Source of the DNA: Romanomermis culicivorax
Taxonomy: Eukaryota; Nematoda; Enoplea; Mermithida; Mermithidae
Length of the DNA: 64,000 bases
NCBI GenBank assembly: GCA_963922205.1
Contig: CAWUHX010000010.1
Location: forward strand, 1,984,001 to 2,048,000
Reading direction: 5' to 3'
Within the stretch, counting starts at the first letter, position 1; each line of letters opens with the position of its first letter. A program made the position numbers and the translations under genes. The notes beneath the pieces were generated by a model. The model saw only the letters and a program-made list of their open reading frames with translations, had not been told where the DNA came from and did no database searches. Of this stretch, positions 49,483 to 60,959 are shown in pieces.

Positions 49483-52400
49483 ATGTCTTTTCAAAATCCA
49501 GACCCACTTGGTCATGTTGTTCAGGATGCATTAGCTGCGGTCTTGGATCAGAGGCTTCAAAATCTTGAAGCCCAAATGAACAGAAAAGCAGCCCATACAG
49601 AATCAACCATGAATGAAATTCGAGTAAATCACTTGCGTGGTGACATGCTTTCTGCCAAAATTAACGATTTTCCGTTCTTTTCTGGGCTGCCCCATGAAAA
49701 CTTTACTGAGTGGGCCAAAAAACTCGAAAAACAGATGATTTTGAAAGGGATAAAAAACGAGGATGATCAGTTGAAAAGAATTTTTTTGGAGTTTCACCTT
49801 AAAGGTGATGCCCTCACGAAATTTGAAAATATTTCGAGTTCCGAGGATCCACCCACTGACTATGAACAATATAAAGTTGCTTTGGAGAGGGCATTCCCCA
49901 GCCAACGGGACGCCCTGTTTCACAGACAAAGTTTGAAAGATCGTAAGCAAAAAAGAACAGAAACAGTAACCGCGTATTTCAATGAACTTGAAAAGATGGG
50001 AAGGCTTGCCTACCCTACTCTTGACACAAATGCAAGAAATACGGTTCTTGAATCAATTTTTTTAGATGGGCTTCAGGCGGACGTCCGAAAAGCCCTAAAA
50101 TTCAAACGTTTCACTAATCTGAATCATTTAATTGAGGAAGCAACTTTTGTGGAACAGGAAATTCTGCGGGATGAGGCCAATGTGGTCTTTTCCCCTTCGG
50201 CAAGGTACAATGTTGGGTTGCAAGAGCCCGTTCTTGCTTTGCAACCCTCAGGAAGTAGTACAAACAAACAAATCGATGAAATAAATGAAAAATTGAATAA
50301 ATTATGCCTACAGATGCAGCAAAACGTACCACCAAAACAACATACAAATAGAAAACCCATCACTTGTCATACGTGTGGCAAGGCTGGTCATTTTGCCCGA
50401 GAGTGCAGGTCTAGACTGCAATGCGAAATTTGTGGGCGAAATGGCCACTTAAAAAATGACTGCAAATCAAAATGCTTTCACTGTAAAAAAACGGGACACA
50501 AGAGCAGATTTTGTAGGCAAGTGAGAGATGCCGAATGCTACACATGCAAAGGAAAAGGGCACATGAGCAACAGTTGCCCCCAAAAATCAAGAAATGCCCA
50601 AAATAACATTCAAGGGTGCCCAAATGGGTACCCTCTTGATGGTGATGACCCTGATTTAGTTGCAGAAGTCAATAATTCATCGCAACATTGCTTTTTTGTA
50701 GGGTCTTTATTATCGATAATGTTCGACGACGGGTCTGAATCACTTGACTACGATGATTCACCGACCCCAACATCCAACATAGGCGTGGGCCGCCCGGCAA
50801 GTCAATCGCCCGACAGCCGCCCACCAACTACACCACGCTCGTCCTGTTCCGATGACGAAACGGAAATAATACCAGAGGGCGAAAAAGAAAACCGCGCCCC
50901 ACAATTGGAAGCGCCACAAGTAGACAGCAACGGGCCGGACGAAAAGCCAAACGTGGCCCCGCGGCCCGAAAAATATCGAATCCCAAAAATTAAAAGACAA
51001 CCCAGGGTTCCATTATTGGAACCTGGCTCTTTGGAACCAAACGTGGCCGCCTTGCGGGAGGAAGCTCCCCAAATGCCTATTTGGAGACGGTTAGGTAAAA
51101 TTGATCGCAACAACAGAAACTCGCATGCACATACGATAAAACAAAAATTTTTTCAGGGTGTAGCGGAAATGACCGTTATTGCCCTTGTAGCCAATGCAAA
51201 GGCAAACGCACGCAGGCCCGCAAGAACCGACGAAAGGCCGCTAAGGCCAGAAAGGCACGATGAAATTAAAAAATTCGTGCAAGGATTTTTTTTTCATTTA
51301 TGCATACTTTTGTGTGTATTTTTGTGCCCCGTGGAGGGCGGACAAATAAAAACCTTTCAACTTTGTGGAACTTCGACCAGTGGGCATGCCATAGAAATCC
51401 CAAAAACTGTTGCATGTGTTAGGCCACCTTCGAGTGAAGCTCCAACTCTTGTCACAGGACAGGTCTATACACCCCTGGCCAAACCGAAACATACAACAGG
51501 GTTCAAGTGTACCCTTCGGACACGAAAAATCTGCACACAAGTTGGGTTTTTCGGCTCAAAAAGTATAACTTTTGACCAAATTTCCATGAAAACTTTGACC
51601 CCTTTTGAATGCAAAATAGCAATGGAAACGAAAACCTTCCAGGGTCAGTTTGTGAATGAAACTATCTCCGGCATTTGGTCAACAAACAATAAACTTGACC
51701 TACAGTATAAGTGGTGCTGTTTCGATAACTGTCAGACAGTAGAAAATTTGATTGTCGAAGAGGGACAAGTTGCCTCTTGGGACGGCAACAATCTTATCAG
51801 CACCCTTGGAGATTTAGGTGGTTGTAAAGCAAACGCCGGCCATTGCGTCATGGCCGACGGTGTCGTAGTGTGGGATGAAACCCCTTTAGAAAAAATTTGT
51901 CCATTCGAACTCAAAAACTCGTACAAAATCAAAATAAGTGGGTCCCATATGGTCATTGATGATATACAAGCAGCATTTTTTGTTACAAATAACTCGTTTG
52001 AGCACCCAAATTGCCCAGAACTAAAAAACGCACTTTACACTGAGCAGGGCATTGTGGTTCGGTTTGACCCATCAAATCTTACCCAAGGTGAATCCAGTAA
52101 ACAAATAAGGGCTCTTTCTATGCATGATAATGTAGAGTTTGACCCCATAAATTTAAAACTCAATTTTCTTGAAGAAAAAATACGTGATTTTGAACTGCAA
52201 AGTTTTCAAAATGTGTGGAATGAACTTTGCCGCCAAGCTCAGCGCCATCTGGACTTGATATGGCAGTTGTTGCGCCTGGACGCAACCCTTGGAGCAAGAG
52301 CTTTTCTCCAACGAACTGACATCACAGCAGAATTTACAGGAGAGGCCATAACCCTATGGCCCTGTCATCAGATCAATGCGTCTGTGGTGTATAAAAATCA

Positions 52401-55400
52401 CAAAATTAATGGGACTTGCTTCAAAAATCTACCAGTGGTGGTCAATAACAAACTCATGTTTGTGACCCCAGGTGGCACTGACCTCATGGAAGAAAGTCAG
52501 AAGGTCGACTGCAACCATATGCACGTGCCCCTTTTCAAAATTAATAACACTTGGTCCAGTAAAACAGGAAAAACCCATGTTAGCAAGATCCCACTTGAAG
52601 TGATTTGGAACGGCAGCTTCACAGTATTCCATTTCAATGCACCACCCCTTTTTCATGATAAGCTGGCGGCAGTGTCCACTAGTTTGATTTTTTTGAAGCA
52701 GTACATGTACAAAACACACAACCTAGAACAAGTTGTGAACAGACTAATCAATTACACATCAGAAATGTCTCTTCACTCCAGCTCCATGTATGAAGTTCTT
52801 TCAGGGAGCGGCCAAGCTATTGGTCACACCCTTTCAGGGGCCGGTCAAGCCCTAGAACACGTAATTGTCGGTACCCAACAAGGTATGACACAGGGTTTAA
52901 ACAATTTGCTCAAAGGACCCCTTCAAATGTTGATTAATTTGGTGGTCATAGTTGCAACTATAGTTGGAACCCTCTATCTGTGCTTTTGGTTAAAGGGATG
53001 CTTAAACCTTACGAAACAAAAAAGAAACATCACGTATGAGCTACCAACAAGACCTCAAAATCGATCACAAACGCAACCCCTACCACCCAGTTTGGGTCAA
53101 GCACTCTTAGAACTGGCAAATATGCGAAGTCCCCATGCTAGCCATAGATATATTGCAGTACCGGATCACCAAGCTCCTTCAGCCCCGAAATTGGAATACA
53201 TAAACAGTATGAAACTACATGATCAGAGAACCCCTCACATAAACGTAATTGTAAATAAGCGGGTTCTAGCTAATGCCATGGTTGATTGTGGAGCTACTTA
53301 CACGATAATCGACAAGAAAATCACAGATAAGATTGAAGATATTGAAATTAACCCAACAACTGTTGTGCCCATAGCAGCCAATAATTTAGGTGTGGAACTT
53401 GTCGGTTCGGCTTTCATCACTGTGCAAGCAGGCACAGAAAGTCAAACCCTGTTAGCATACGTACAAGAAAATTGCGCTGCTGACCTACTTTTGGGTTCAA
53501 ACTTCTTGTTTCGTTTTAGAGAATGGGCGATAAACAATGAAAAAAGTTTTGTGCGACTGGGAAACACGACCATCCCATGCACTGGCGTACAGTACCATCC
53601 CTTACGAAGACGTGGTGGTATTCATTTGGATCAAAATCTCATTTTGCCGCCCCGTTCCGTTATTCAATTGTCCGTTCCCGTTTCGGACATGTATAAAGGC
53701 GTGCCTGTGGTTCAGTTTGAACCCAGCAACACCCTAGTTCAAAAAGCAGGAGCCTGTTTTGCAGCTTCAGTTTCGCCGAATATTGAGGGCAGAATTCGAA
53801 TCTCGGTTATGAATCCCCTAGCGGATGAAATAAAGCTTTTTCAAAACACTTGTGTGGGCAGCATAAAAAATTTCGCTTCAAAAACAGAAAAAATTCACAG
53901 CATGCAACCTGAAGTAGCAAAAACCGAAAACATAAATGAAAAGCCAAATTTCAAGAACTGGTTGGTTGATAATATCAATTTGACCAATACTGACCTCAAT
54001 GAAGAAGAGAAAAACATGATTGTGGAAATTCTAGCCCAATATCCCAACCTGTATGCTACTGATAAATCCGATGCGGGTCGTACTTCCTTAGTTGAACACA
54101 CGATTGATACCCAGGGTAATACACCAGTGAAACGACCCCTTTTTCGTACTGCCCCCAAAGAAAAAGAAATAATTCAAGAAGAAATCAACAAACTTAAGCA
54201 AAGTGGGATCATCAGCGAAAGCCAATCCCCTTGGTGTACTAATACGATTTTAGTACGGAAAAAAGATGGTGGTTACCGTCTTTGCATTGATTTCCGTGGG
54301 TTGAACAATGTGACTAAAAAGGACACATACCCTTTACCTCGCATCGATGACATTTTTGATGCCTTGCGGGGTATGCGTTACTTCACAACCCTTGATCAGG
54401 CCAATGCATATTACACCATCCCCATCGCGGAGGGCGATCGGGAAAAGACGGCATTCAATTGCCCTTCGGGCCAATACCATTTCAATTATTTGCCCTTTGG
54501 CCTATGCAATGCACCAGCTAGTTTTCAACGCCTAATGGACGTTCTTCTGTCGGGTTTACAGTGGCAGACATGCCTTGTTTACCTGGATGACGTTCTTATT
54601 TTTGCAAAAACTCACAAAGAAATGCTTATGCGCCTAGATGACATTTTGGGCCGCTTGGACAAAGCTGGCCTTAAACTAAGGCTTGGAAAATGCAAATTCT
54701 CACAGTCATCTGTCCAATATTTGGGACACATCATAAATGAAACCGGAATCCTGCCTGATCCACAAAAGGTTAAAGCAATTCTGGAAATTCCAGCTCCAAG
54801 AACTGTCAAAGAAGTGAAGTCATTCCTGGGGCTACCATCTTATTATCGGAGGTTCATTCGGAACTGCTCACAAGTTGCTAGCCCTTTGACAAAACTTCTC
54901 AAAAAAGATGCTACTTTTCAATGGGGCCCAGATCAACAAAAAGCATTCGAAACTTTGAAGGCACACCTCACATCAGCCCCCGTCTTGCATCATCCAAATT
55001 TTTCAAAACCGTTCATACTCCAAACGGACGCTTCCCTTTTAGGTGTGGGAGCCGTCCTTAGTCAATACGGGGATGATTCCTTGGAACATCCCATTGCTTT
55101 TGCTAGCAGAGGATTGAAACCTGCTGAAAAAAACTATCCAATAACCGAACTCGAAACTCTTGCAGTCGTCGAATTTGTAAACTATTTTCGACCCTATCTT
55201 TTTCAGCAGGAGGTCATTATTCACACTGACCACACTGCGGTTAACGCGGTTCTCAAGAAAGAGAACCCCAATTCCCGAATCGTTCGGTGGGGACTTGCAT
55301 TGGCAAGTTTCAAATTGAATATCCAGCCCAAAAGGGGCTCGGCCAATAGAAATGCAGATGCAGTTTCCAGGTTCCCATTAAAAGATGCGGAACCAGCATT

Positions 55401-56901
55401 TGATATCGAAAATTTGGAAACTAGACCAGAATTAAATATGATAGACATCGAACCTGAAAACAGAATCCTTGCCCTTGGATATGGGCTTGAGGATGAAATT
55501 GACGAAAATCAGGAGATAATCAAAAACTTAGCGGAACTTCAACTTTCTGACCCTGACACACGACAAATCATCAATGAAATTAATAAGGGTCCAGATGCAA
55601 AAATAAACGACGTTTACATCATCCAAAATAATCTGTTATACCGGAAATTCGAAAATGAATATAAAATCTACGTTCCAAAATCATTCCGCCCGGAAATCCT
55701 AAAATCGCATCACGATAGCAAATTTGCAGGCCATTTTTCCTCCCGGAAAACTTATGAAAATGTGCGACAACGATACTTTTGGCCTCAAATGCGGAAATTT
55801 GTGGAAGAATATTGCCAAACTTGTCAGAAGTGCCAATTCAACAAGCCCACTAGACATGCGATCAAAGCCGATTTGGTTCCAGTTCGGGCTTCACAACCAT
55901 TTGAGCGAGTGGGATTGGACTGCATGGGTCCTCTCCCCATTTCCAGCAATGGAAACCGTTATGTTGTAGTTTTCATCGACTATTTTACTAAATACGTGGA
56001 AGCCTTTGCTACCCCTAACATAACGTCACAGACCATCGCTTCTCTTTTTGTCGAAAAAATCGTTTGTCATCATGGAGCCCCAAGAATCATTCATTGTGAC
56101 AGGGCTTCCGATTTCACATCACAACTTTTTACAAATATTACAAAGTTATGCAACACAGAAAAAGTACACACTACCCCCTATCATCCGATGGGTAATGGAG
56201 AAGTAGAAAGGTGCAATCAAACCCTCGTTACCCGTATTCGCATGTACGTGAATGAAAATCATTCAGATTGGGATGATTATCTTCCATTCGCGGTATTTTC
56301 TACAAATGTTCATAAAAATGAAAGCACGGGTTATTCACCTTTCCAACTCGTGTATGGGCGACAACCCTTGCTGCCATCTGATGCAGCATTCAGTTTCAAA
56401 AAGTCACCCTATATGGTTGATCTCAGCGAATATGCCAACGAAATAAAAAATCACTTGTCAAAAGCATTTGAAAACGTACAGGCCACCCTGTTGGCTTCAC
56501 AGAATCGGTACTCAGAACAGTACAACAAAAAATCACACAATGTACAATATCAAACTGGAGATCTAATCCTTCGGAAAACTAGACTCGTTCGTAAAAATCA
56601 GAGTCCTAAGCTAATCTCGCAGCAGCATGGACCGTACAAAGTCGTCAAAGTGGCATATCCAAATGTCGAAATCGAGCACCCGGATACACGGAAACTTTAC
56701 AAATTGCACGTTAATGACACTGTCCGGTTCCATCCCCGCATCTCTGCCGTCCATCGTACCACATCATCTAACCGGTCCAGCAACGTCAAACGTGTCAGAC
56801 ATCATCAACAATCAGTCGGCTCGATTTGGCGTCATTGCTTTAGTCGGCACGGCGTCAAAACCATGGGAGAAGGTTGCGACCGAGGGCGTTCGCCTTTGTA
56901 A
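49483..56901 (+). CDS. Gag-Env-like-Pol polyprotein
   Basis: Single ORF of 2472 codons. The first ATG is at 49483; the frame is open upstream without an ATG. Gag capsid-like residues ~40-260. Four CCHC zinc knuckles ~294-366. Acidic Pro-rich linker to ~560. Then an envelope-like part: a hydrophobic leader ~603-619, a Cys-rich region with several N-X-S/T sites, and a membrane segment ~1150-1172. Protease with active-site VDCGA (~1267). Reverse transcriptase with YLDD (~1700). RNase H starting at TDAS (~1848). Integrase with an HHCC finger (~2075-2110), D ~2144 (LDCMG), D ~2205 (HCDRA), E ~2240 (GEVERC) and a GPY module ~2382. All catalytic residues are present. The stop codon overlaps the purine tract. 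The envelope-like assignment rests on topology, not on a recognised family. Confidence 0.93.
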   Translation: MSFQNPDPLGHVVQDALAAVLDQRLQNLEAQMNRKAAHTESTMNEIRVNHLRGDMLSAKINDFPFFSGLPHENFTEWAKKLEKQMILKGIKNEDDQLKRIFLEFHLKGDALTKFENISSSEDPPTDYEQYKVALERAFPSQRDALFHRQSLKDRKQKRTETVTAYFNELEKMGRLAYPTLDTNARNTVLESIFLDGLQADVRKALKFKRFTNLNHLIEEATFVEQEILRDEANVVFSPSARYNVGLQEPVLALQPSGSSTNKQIDEINEKLNKLCLQMQQNVPPKQHTNRKPITCHTCGKAGHFARECRSRLQCEICGRNGHLKNDCKSKCFHCKKTGHKSRFCRQVRDAECYTCKGKGHMSNSCPQKSRNAQNNIQGCPNGYPLDGDDPDLVAEVNNSSQHCFFVGSLLSIMFDDGSESLDYDDSPTPTSNIGVGRPASQSPDSRPPTTPRSSCSDDETEIIPEGEKENRAPQLEAPQVDSNGPDEKPNVAPRPEKYRIPKIKRQPRVPLLEPGSLEPNVAALREEAPQMPIWRRLGKIDRNNRNSHAHTIKQKFFQGVAEMTVIALVANAKANARRPARTDERPLRPERHDEIKKFVQGFFFHLCILLCVFLCPVEGGQIKTFQLCGTSTSGHAIEIPKTVACVRPPSSEAPTLVTGQVYTPLAKPKHTTGFKCTLRTRKICTQVGFFGSKSITFDQISMKTLTPFECKIAMETKTFQGQFVNETISGIWSTNNKLDLQYKWCCFDNCQTVENLIVEEGQVASWDGNNLISTLGDLGGCKANAGHCVMADGVVVWDETPLEKICPFELKNSYKIKISGSHMVIDDIQAAFFVTNNSFEHPNCPELKNALYTEQGIVVRFDPSNLTQGESSKQIRALSMHDNVEFDPINLKLNFLEEKIRDFELQSFQNVWNELCRQAQRHLDLIWQLLRLDATLGARAFLQRTDITAEFTGEAITLWPCHQINASVVYKNHKINGTCFKNLPVVVNNKLMFVTPGGTDLMEESQKVDCNHMHVPLFKINNTWSSKTGKTHVSKIPLEVIWNGSFTVFHFNAPPLFHDKLAAVSTSLIFLKQYMYKTHNLEQVVNRLINYTSEMSLHSSSMYEVLSGSGQAIGHTLSGAGQALEHVIVGTQQGMTQGLNNLLKGPLQMLINLVVIVATIVGTLYLCFWLKGCLNLTKQKRNITYELPTRPQNRSQTQPLPPSLGQALLELANMRSPHASHRYIAVPDHQAPSAPKLEYINSMKLHDQRTPHINVIVNKRVLANAMVDCGATYTIIDKKITDKIEDIEINPTTVVPIAANNLGVELVGSAFITVQAGTESQTLLAYVQENCAADLLLGSNFLFRFREWAINNEKSFVRLGNTTIPCTGVQYHPLRRRGGIHLDQNLILPPRSVIQLSVPVSDMYKGVPVVQFEPSNTLVQKAGACFAASVSPNIEGRIRISVMNPLADEIKLFQNTCVGSIKNFASKTEKIHSMQPEVAKTENINEKPNFKNWLVDNINLTNTDLNEEEKNMIVEILAQYPNLYATDKSDAGRTSLVEHTIDTQGNTPVKRPLFRTAPKEKEIIQEEINKLKQSGIISESQSPWCTNTILVRKKDGGYRLCIDFRGLNNVTKKDTYPLPRIDDIFDALRGMRYFTTLDQANAYYTIPIAEGDREKTAFNCPSGQYHFNYLPFGLCNAPASFQRLMDVLLSGLQWQTCLVYLDDVLIFAKTHKEMLMRLDDILGRLDKAGLKLRLGKCKFSQSSVQYLGHIINETGILPDPQKVKAILEIPAPRTVKEVKSFLGLPSYYRRFIRNCSQVASPLTKLLKKDATFQWGPDQQKAFETLKAHLTSAPVLHHPNFSKPFILQTDASLLGVGAVLSQYGDDSLEHPIAFASRGLKPAEKNYPITELETLAVVEFVNYFRPYLFQQEVIIHTDHTAVNAVLKKENPNSRIVRWGLALASFKLNIQPKRGSANRNADAVSRFPLKDAEPAFDIENLETRPELNMIDIEPENRILALGYGLEDEIDENQEIIKNLAELQLSDPDTRQIINEINKGPDAKINDVYIIQNNLLYRKFENEYKIYVPKSFRPEILKSHHDSKFAGHFSSRKTYENVRQRYFWPQMRKFVEEYCQTCQKCQFNKPTRHAIKADLVPVRASQPFERVGLDCMGPLPISSNGNRYVVVFIDYFTKYVEAFATPNITSQTIASLFVEKIVCHHGAPRIIHCDRASDFTSQLFTNITKLCNTEKVHTTPYHPMGNGEVERCNQTLVTRIRMYVNENHSDWDDYLPFAVFSTNVHKNESTGYSPFQLVYGRQPLLPSDAAFSFKKSPYMVDLSEYANEIKNHLSKAFENVQATLLASQNRYSEQYNKKSHNVQYQTGDLILRKTRLVRKNQSPKLISQQHGPYKVVKVAYPNVEIEHPDTRKLYKLHVNDTVRFHPRISAVHRTTSSNRSSNVKRVRHHQQSVGSIWRHCFSRHGVKTMGEGCDRGRSPL
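51146..51157 (+). promoter_or_regulatory. Candidate splice acceptor for an envelope message
   Basis: The tract ATTTTTTCAG ends at 51156, twelve bases before an in-frame ATG at 51169. That ATG would start a protein with the hydrophobic leader and the membrane anchor. A second T-rich AG (CTTTTTTGTAG) ends at 50701. Spliced env messages are usual in retroviruses, so this is a plausible route. No matching donor was proven. Confidence 0.35.
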
Positions 56902-56910
56902 GGAGGGGAA
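56900..56910 (+). other. Polypurine tract
   Basis: AAGGAGGGGAA directly abuts the 3' LTR at 56911, the expected place for the plus-strand primer of an LTR element. Confidence 0.85.
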
Positions 56911-57797
56911 TGTCAAGGAGTGCAAAAATTTGTATAATTTTTATGTAAGTTTTCGCGAAAATATTTATTCCTCATTTTCTCATCACATGTACAATAATTA
57001 GAAATCCATTAGTGTTCTCTATTGTTTTCAAGAGTCTGGTTTCCTAGTTGGAAACCAGACTATTTTTCAAGTACTTTGTTATTGTCACATATTTTCGTAC
57101 TCGTAATTTACTCAGCAGGAAACGAAGAGATTGGCACATGTTAAAAACAAAAAACACTTTTCCTCAACATACAAAAATGGGTTCATATGTTTTGAACCCT
57201 CCGACAAATTGGAAACTAATTATGCACAGCGGGGCTCCCAGAACCACGCCCCAAGAAAGTGGATGTTGACTCGAAAATGGAAGAAGAGTGGTTCTTCTTT
57301 CAGTCTTTTGGTTCTGCAGTTTTCGAGTTGGCTGGTTGGACTTTACGCGATTACGCTCGCTGTTTTAGTTTGCTGGTACATTACGCGACTTCGTTCGCTG
57401 CTTTGGTTGGTTGATCTTTACGCGACTACGCTCGCTGCTCCAGTTGGTTTGTCGTTACGCGACTTTGCTCGCTCGCACCTTACAGTCCGTCGGACTTTGA
57501 AACGATTTACGTTTTGGTTTGAGGCAATTGCATTGCCTATACTTTACGGGACTCGGGCTTCGATACCAGCCGCTTCCCTGCTTCCAAATTGTCATCCGAT
57601 ACCCGGAAAACGAACATTTATTTTCAAGTAAATTGTGCCAATCTTTTACGCCCAATCGCTACGCGCCACCCTCGCGCCTTTTTGTCACGCCTTTGTAAGT
57701 ATTGCCTTATCCACGTTATTTACTGTAAGTTATCTAATAAATATCAAAAAACCCCAGTTCTACAGTAATTCACTTAAACTCAAGAAAGGTCGTGACA
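56911..57797 (+). repeat. 3' LTR
   Basis: 887 bp, same length as the 5' LTR and no difference seen by eye. The two 73- and 166-codon open frames in both LTRs translate identically. Confidence 0.93.
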
Positions 57798-57801
57798 ATA
57801 T
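57798..57801. repeat. Right 4-bp target duplication of the LTR element
   Basis: ATAT, matching 48253-48256. Confidence 0.6.
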
Positions 57802-60800
57802 CTACAAAAAAAGATTTTGTGGAAAGGAACCGATTATTTTCTAAATCGGCTATGGAACATTCGGCACAGCAGGACATATTATTATTACATATTCATGGCG
57901 AAGAATCAATTGTTGAGAAGTTGGTGATTTGACATACCTTTATGTAGCAACTTCGATTTGCTTTGATTCGGGGCCATGTTTTTTGCATTACCATACGTTT
58001 TTATCATTGCGACACATTTTTAAAAAGTGGGTACGTAAGATCTATTCTTTTGAAAAAGAAAAAAGTGATTCGGATAAGCCAAACTCTCTCATTTTAATAA
58101 ATTCCATTTTCGATGTTGGTAAGAATAAATGTTGCAGGACCATGATCTTCCATTTTTGAGAAGAACTAAGACTTAACTAATCAGACATTCTTTGCTTTCC
58201 TGCTGTGGGCTCGAAGTTTTGTAAAGCACTGTGGGAAAACATCCGTGGGAAAATGTGTAGCTCCGTTTAAATTTTCTTGGAGGCAAGTTTTTACAATAAG
58301 GCATCAATTTTTCTTACTTTATTTTTAGCAGTAGTCGGGGAAAAGGGATGGTCGGGGAAAGTGCACACAATCATAATAAACTGTTTAAATTCAAATTTAT
58401 TAAAAATTCAAGAAATCATCGTAAAATGCCAATTTATAGGAAAATGTATAAAAATATTTATAAAACGGGTGTCGAACCAATATTCGGCAAGACGATGAAC
58501 AACCTGAAATCAAGTGCATTTTGCGCAATCAATTTTTCAAATTTTACGATCAAACCGAAAGTTACGAATCAAATTTGATTAACAACAGCGATAAAAACGT
58601 TTTCCATTATTTACAGTGTATGTTCAAAAAGTATGCGTTCGTGTGCGCAAATTCTGTATATAAAGTTGCCCGTATTCGTGAATAGCAGGTATTTAATCTG
58701 GCACCTGGCATTCGGTGAGTATAATTATTGTCGACGAAAATACTTTTCTACATTCGATGCGCTGAAAAATTTGAGAAATAAACTAAATTTACTCTGGAGA
58801 AGATTGAATTCTCAAAAATTCTGCTTACTGTAAATCAGGTTTGGTTGTAAAACACGTAAAAATTATGTGTAGTTTTGCCTCACGTGCAGGAGCTCAGACC
58901 CGTTCACAAAGGGTAAAACCTTGTTTTGAGGGAGGGGTGAGTAGAATAACCCAAATTTTCAGGCGAGAGGGTTTCTTCGGCATTTTGATCGTCTAAAGTA
59001 CACTAAAGTGTAAAGTTGTTCCTGATTCTTAGGAGTCCTAAGGCACGCACTTGTTTCCGATCAATATTTGAAGACATAAACTGTTAAAACCAAAAGTCAA
59101 TGTTTTCACTTTTTCAACGTTGACCGCAGACTAATAATTTTGGCAGGAGTCCCAACATCTGGATATATGGTTCAGGTTCAGACCCGCTGGGCTGAAGATC
59201 CTCGCTCCAATCCCACGTAACTAAACGTATAGATAAGGTACTTTTTTCACTGAACCTACCGACTAAATTTTAAAAGTCGTAAGATGATTCTATTTTCGAA
59301 AGATTAAACCTATTTGAAAAATTGAAAAAGTAAAACTTTTCTTACCAATACCACCGTTTTCTTTATTTGTTGGCGGAATTTGGTTTTGTCCGTTCGAAGG
59401 CTCAATAATTACACCTGACAAGGCGTTATGGTTTTCGAGCAAAAGCTTCTTCGATGGGCTATCGCAGGAATCCGACTTATAATTTTGCGCGTTCCGGTTC
59501 AAAGACCGAGTTGTATATCTGAAAAATGCACTCTACATATATTCGACTTCAGAATGACGCTAAAAACCACAATCAGAATCTTATATCTGAACCCCTATTG
59601 GTGTCTAAAATCCAGAATGTAATTGCATTAAAAAAATAATCGTTAAAAACCGGAGAATTCCGAGGTATATCACGGATGAAAATTGTAATCGAAGCTACCG
59701 GAACAGAAATAACATTTCAAGTTTCCTGAACCTGGTCTGTCCGATTTTGAAGAAAAAAACTTGCAGAGATATCGATCATGGCGAAAAATTGTTTCTCAGC
59801 ATTACAGGACACAGATTCTTTACAAAATATGAGCAAAACTACACACGAAAGAAAGCAAATAGAAAACTAAAAAATGAAAGCATAATACCGGGAACAAAGA
59901 GAAAATAACAAGTGATGAAAGATCGAGTTCAAAAAGCGACAGTCGGTTTCACGGACAGTTGTGAGGCTTCAGCACCAAGATGACTCGTGTTTGAGGTACA
60001 ATAACCAGAAAGATAAGTACCGCAAAATGTTCGACTAACCGCAAATCTCTTCATTATATTTTCGGATCCCTAAAGATTTATCTGCATCAAACAAAACTGT
60101 ATTATGAAAATCTAAAAAACTGAAAAGGTCACAAAAATAAGAGGATTACAGAGAAAGAAACAAGATGCCTGAAAAAGCGGAAACAAGCGAAAAAGAGTAG
60201 CAAATACAGAGTGGTTAAAAAACAACCCTCTTAAATTGCCTCCGGTATTTCAGCCTTGTTTGGGTTTTGCTCTTCACATAGAATCTAATTAAGCTTCTCA
60301 CCTAAAATTTTCATCTATAGATACAGTATACCATGAGCATTCACAATAAACCACTAATTTATGATGCTAATTTTCAATCTACTTTAAAAATTAAGTAAAC
60401 ATTGCGAGCCTGCTGTAAAAATGCTTGAACGTCAATGAACATTGAACGGACTTAGCAGTGAATGACTGATCTAAGCTGCAGCCGTTGATTCTGATGATCA
60501 TGAGCAATACTGATTTTCTCAAATTGAAAACTGCTGAACGATCCGAAATTGGGTTTAAAACGAATTGGGAACAAATTTTCATAGACCTCATTAAGGAGTT
60601 TTCATTGGATGCAAACTTTAAGCCGATTTTCCGTTGAATTATTGATTTTCCTGGAACTTGTCAAGAAATAATCAATGAAAAATCAGAAGAATGAGTGGTT
60701 TTGCCTAATAAACCAACCGGTCTGTGATTTTCGAACATACATGAAGTCTACTGTAATCTCCTTTTCTTGAAATGCATGTAAAAAAATAACAGTGGAAAGC

Positions 60801-60959
60801 GAGTGATATTTTCTATTTTTAAGATCTGCCGCTGAAATATGTTGCAAAAGAATGAAAATTTGTGAGCAAATTTAAACGATTTCAACGACAGTGTGAACAT
60901 TTATTGTTTTTCTATTTGCAAGCATTTTCTAAAAAGTATGCTCCATACATATATATAAT
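57802..60959. other. Spacer with no recognised gene
   Basis: AT-rich DNA with only short open frames. A CCCCGACC-type inverted repeat lies at 58334-58359 (partner at 48005-48029). An open 64-codon stretch at 58491-58685 is considered and not accepted as a gene. Confidence 0.4.

Larger units (their letters stand above)
48257..57797 (+). mobile_element. Young Ty3/Gypsy LTR retrotransposon with envelope-like domain
   Basis: Two 887-bp LTRs beginning TGTCAAGGAG and ending GTGACA, a putative primer site, one uninterrupted polyprotein ORF and a purine-rich tract before the 3' LTR. The order PR-RT-RNaseH-IN with a GPY module identifies Ty3/Gypsy. The LTRs show no difference by eye and their open frames translate identically, so the insertion is recent. 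It lies outside the giant MULE and not inside a recognised gene. Confidence 0.95.

Noticed and set aside
58491..58685. 64-codon open stretch ending in TAG as a coding exon
   Set aside because: Amino-acid composition is plausible, but there is no convincing acceptor, start or family match and no partner exon nearby.
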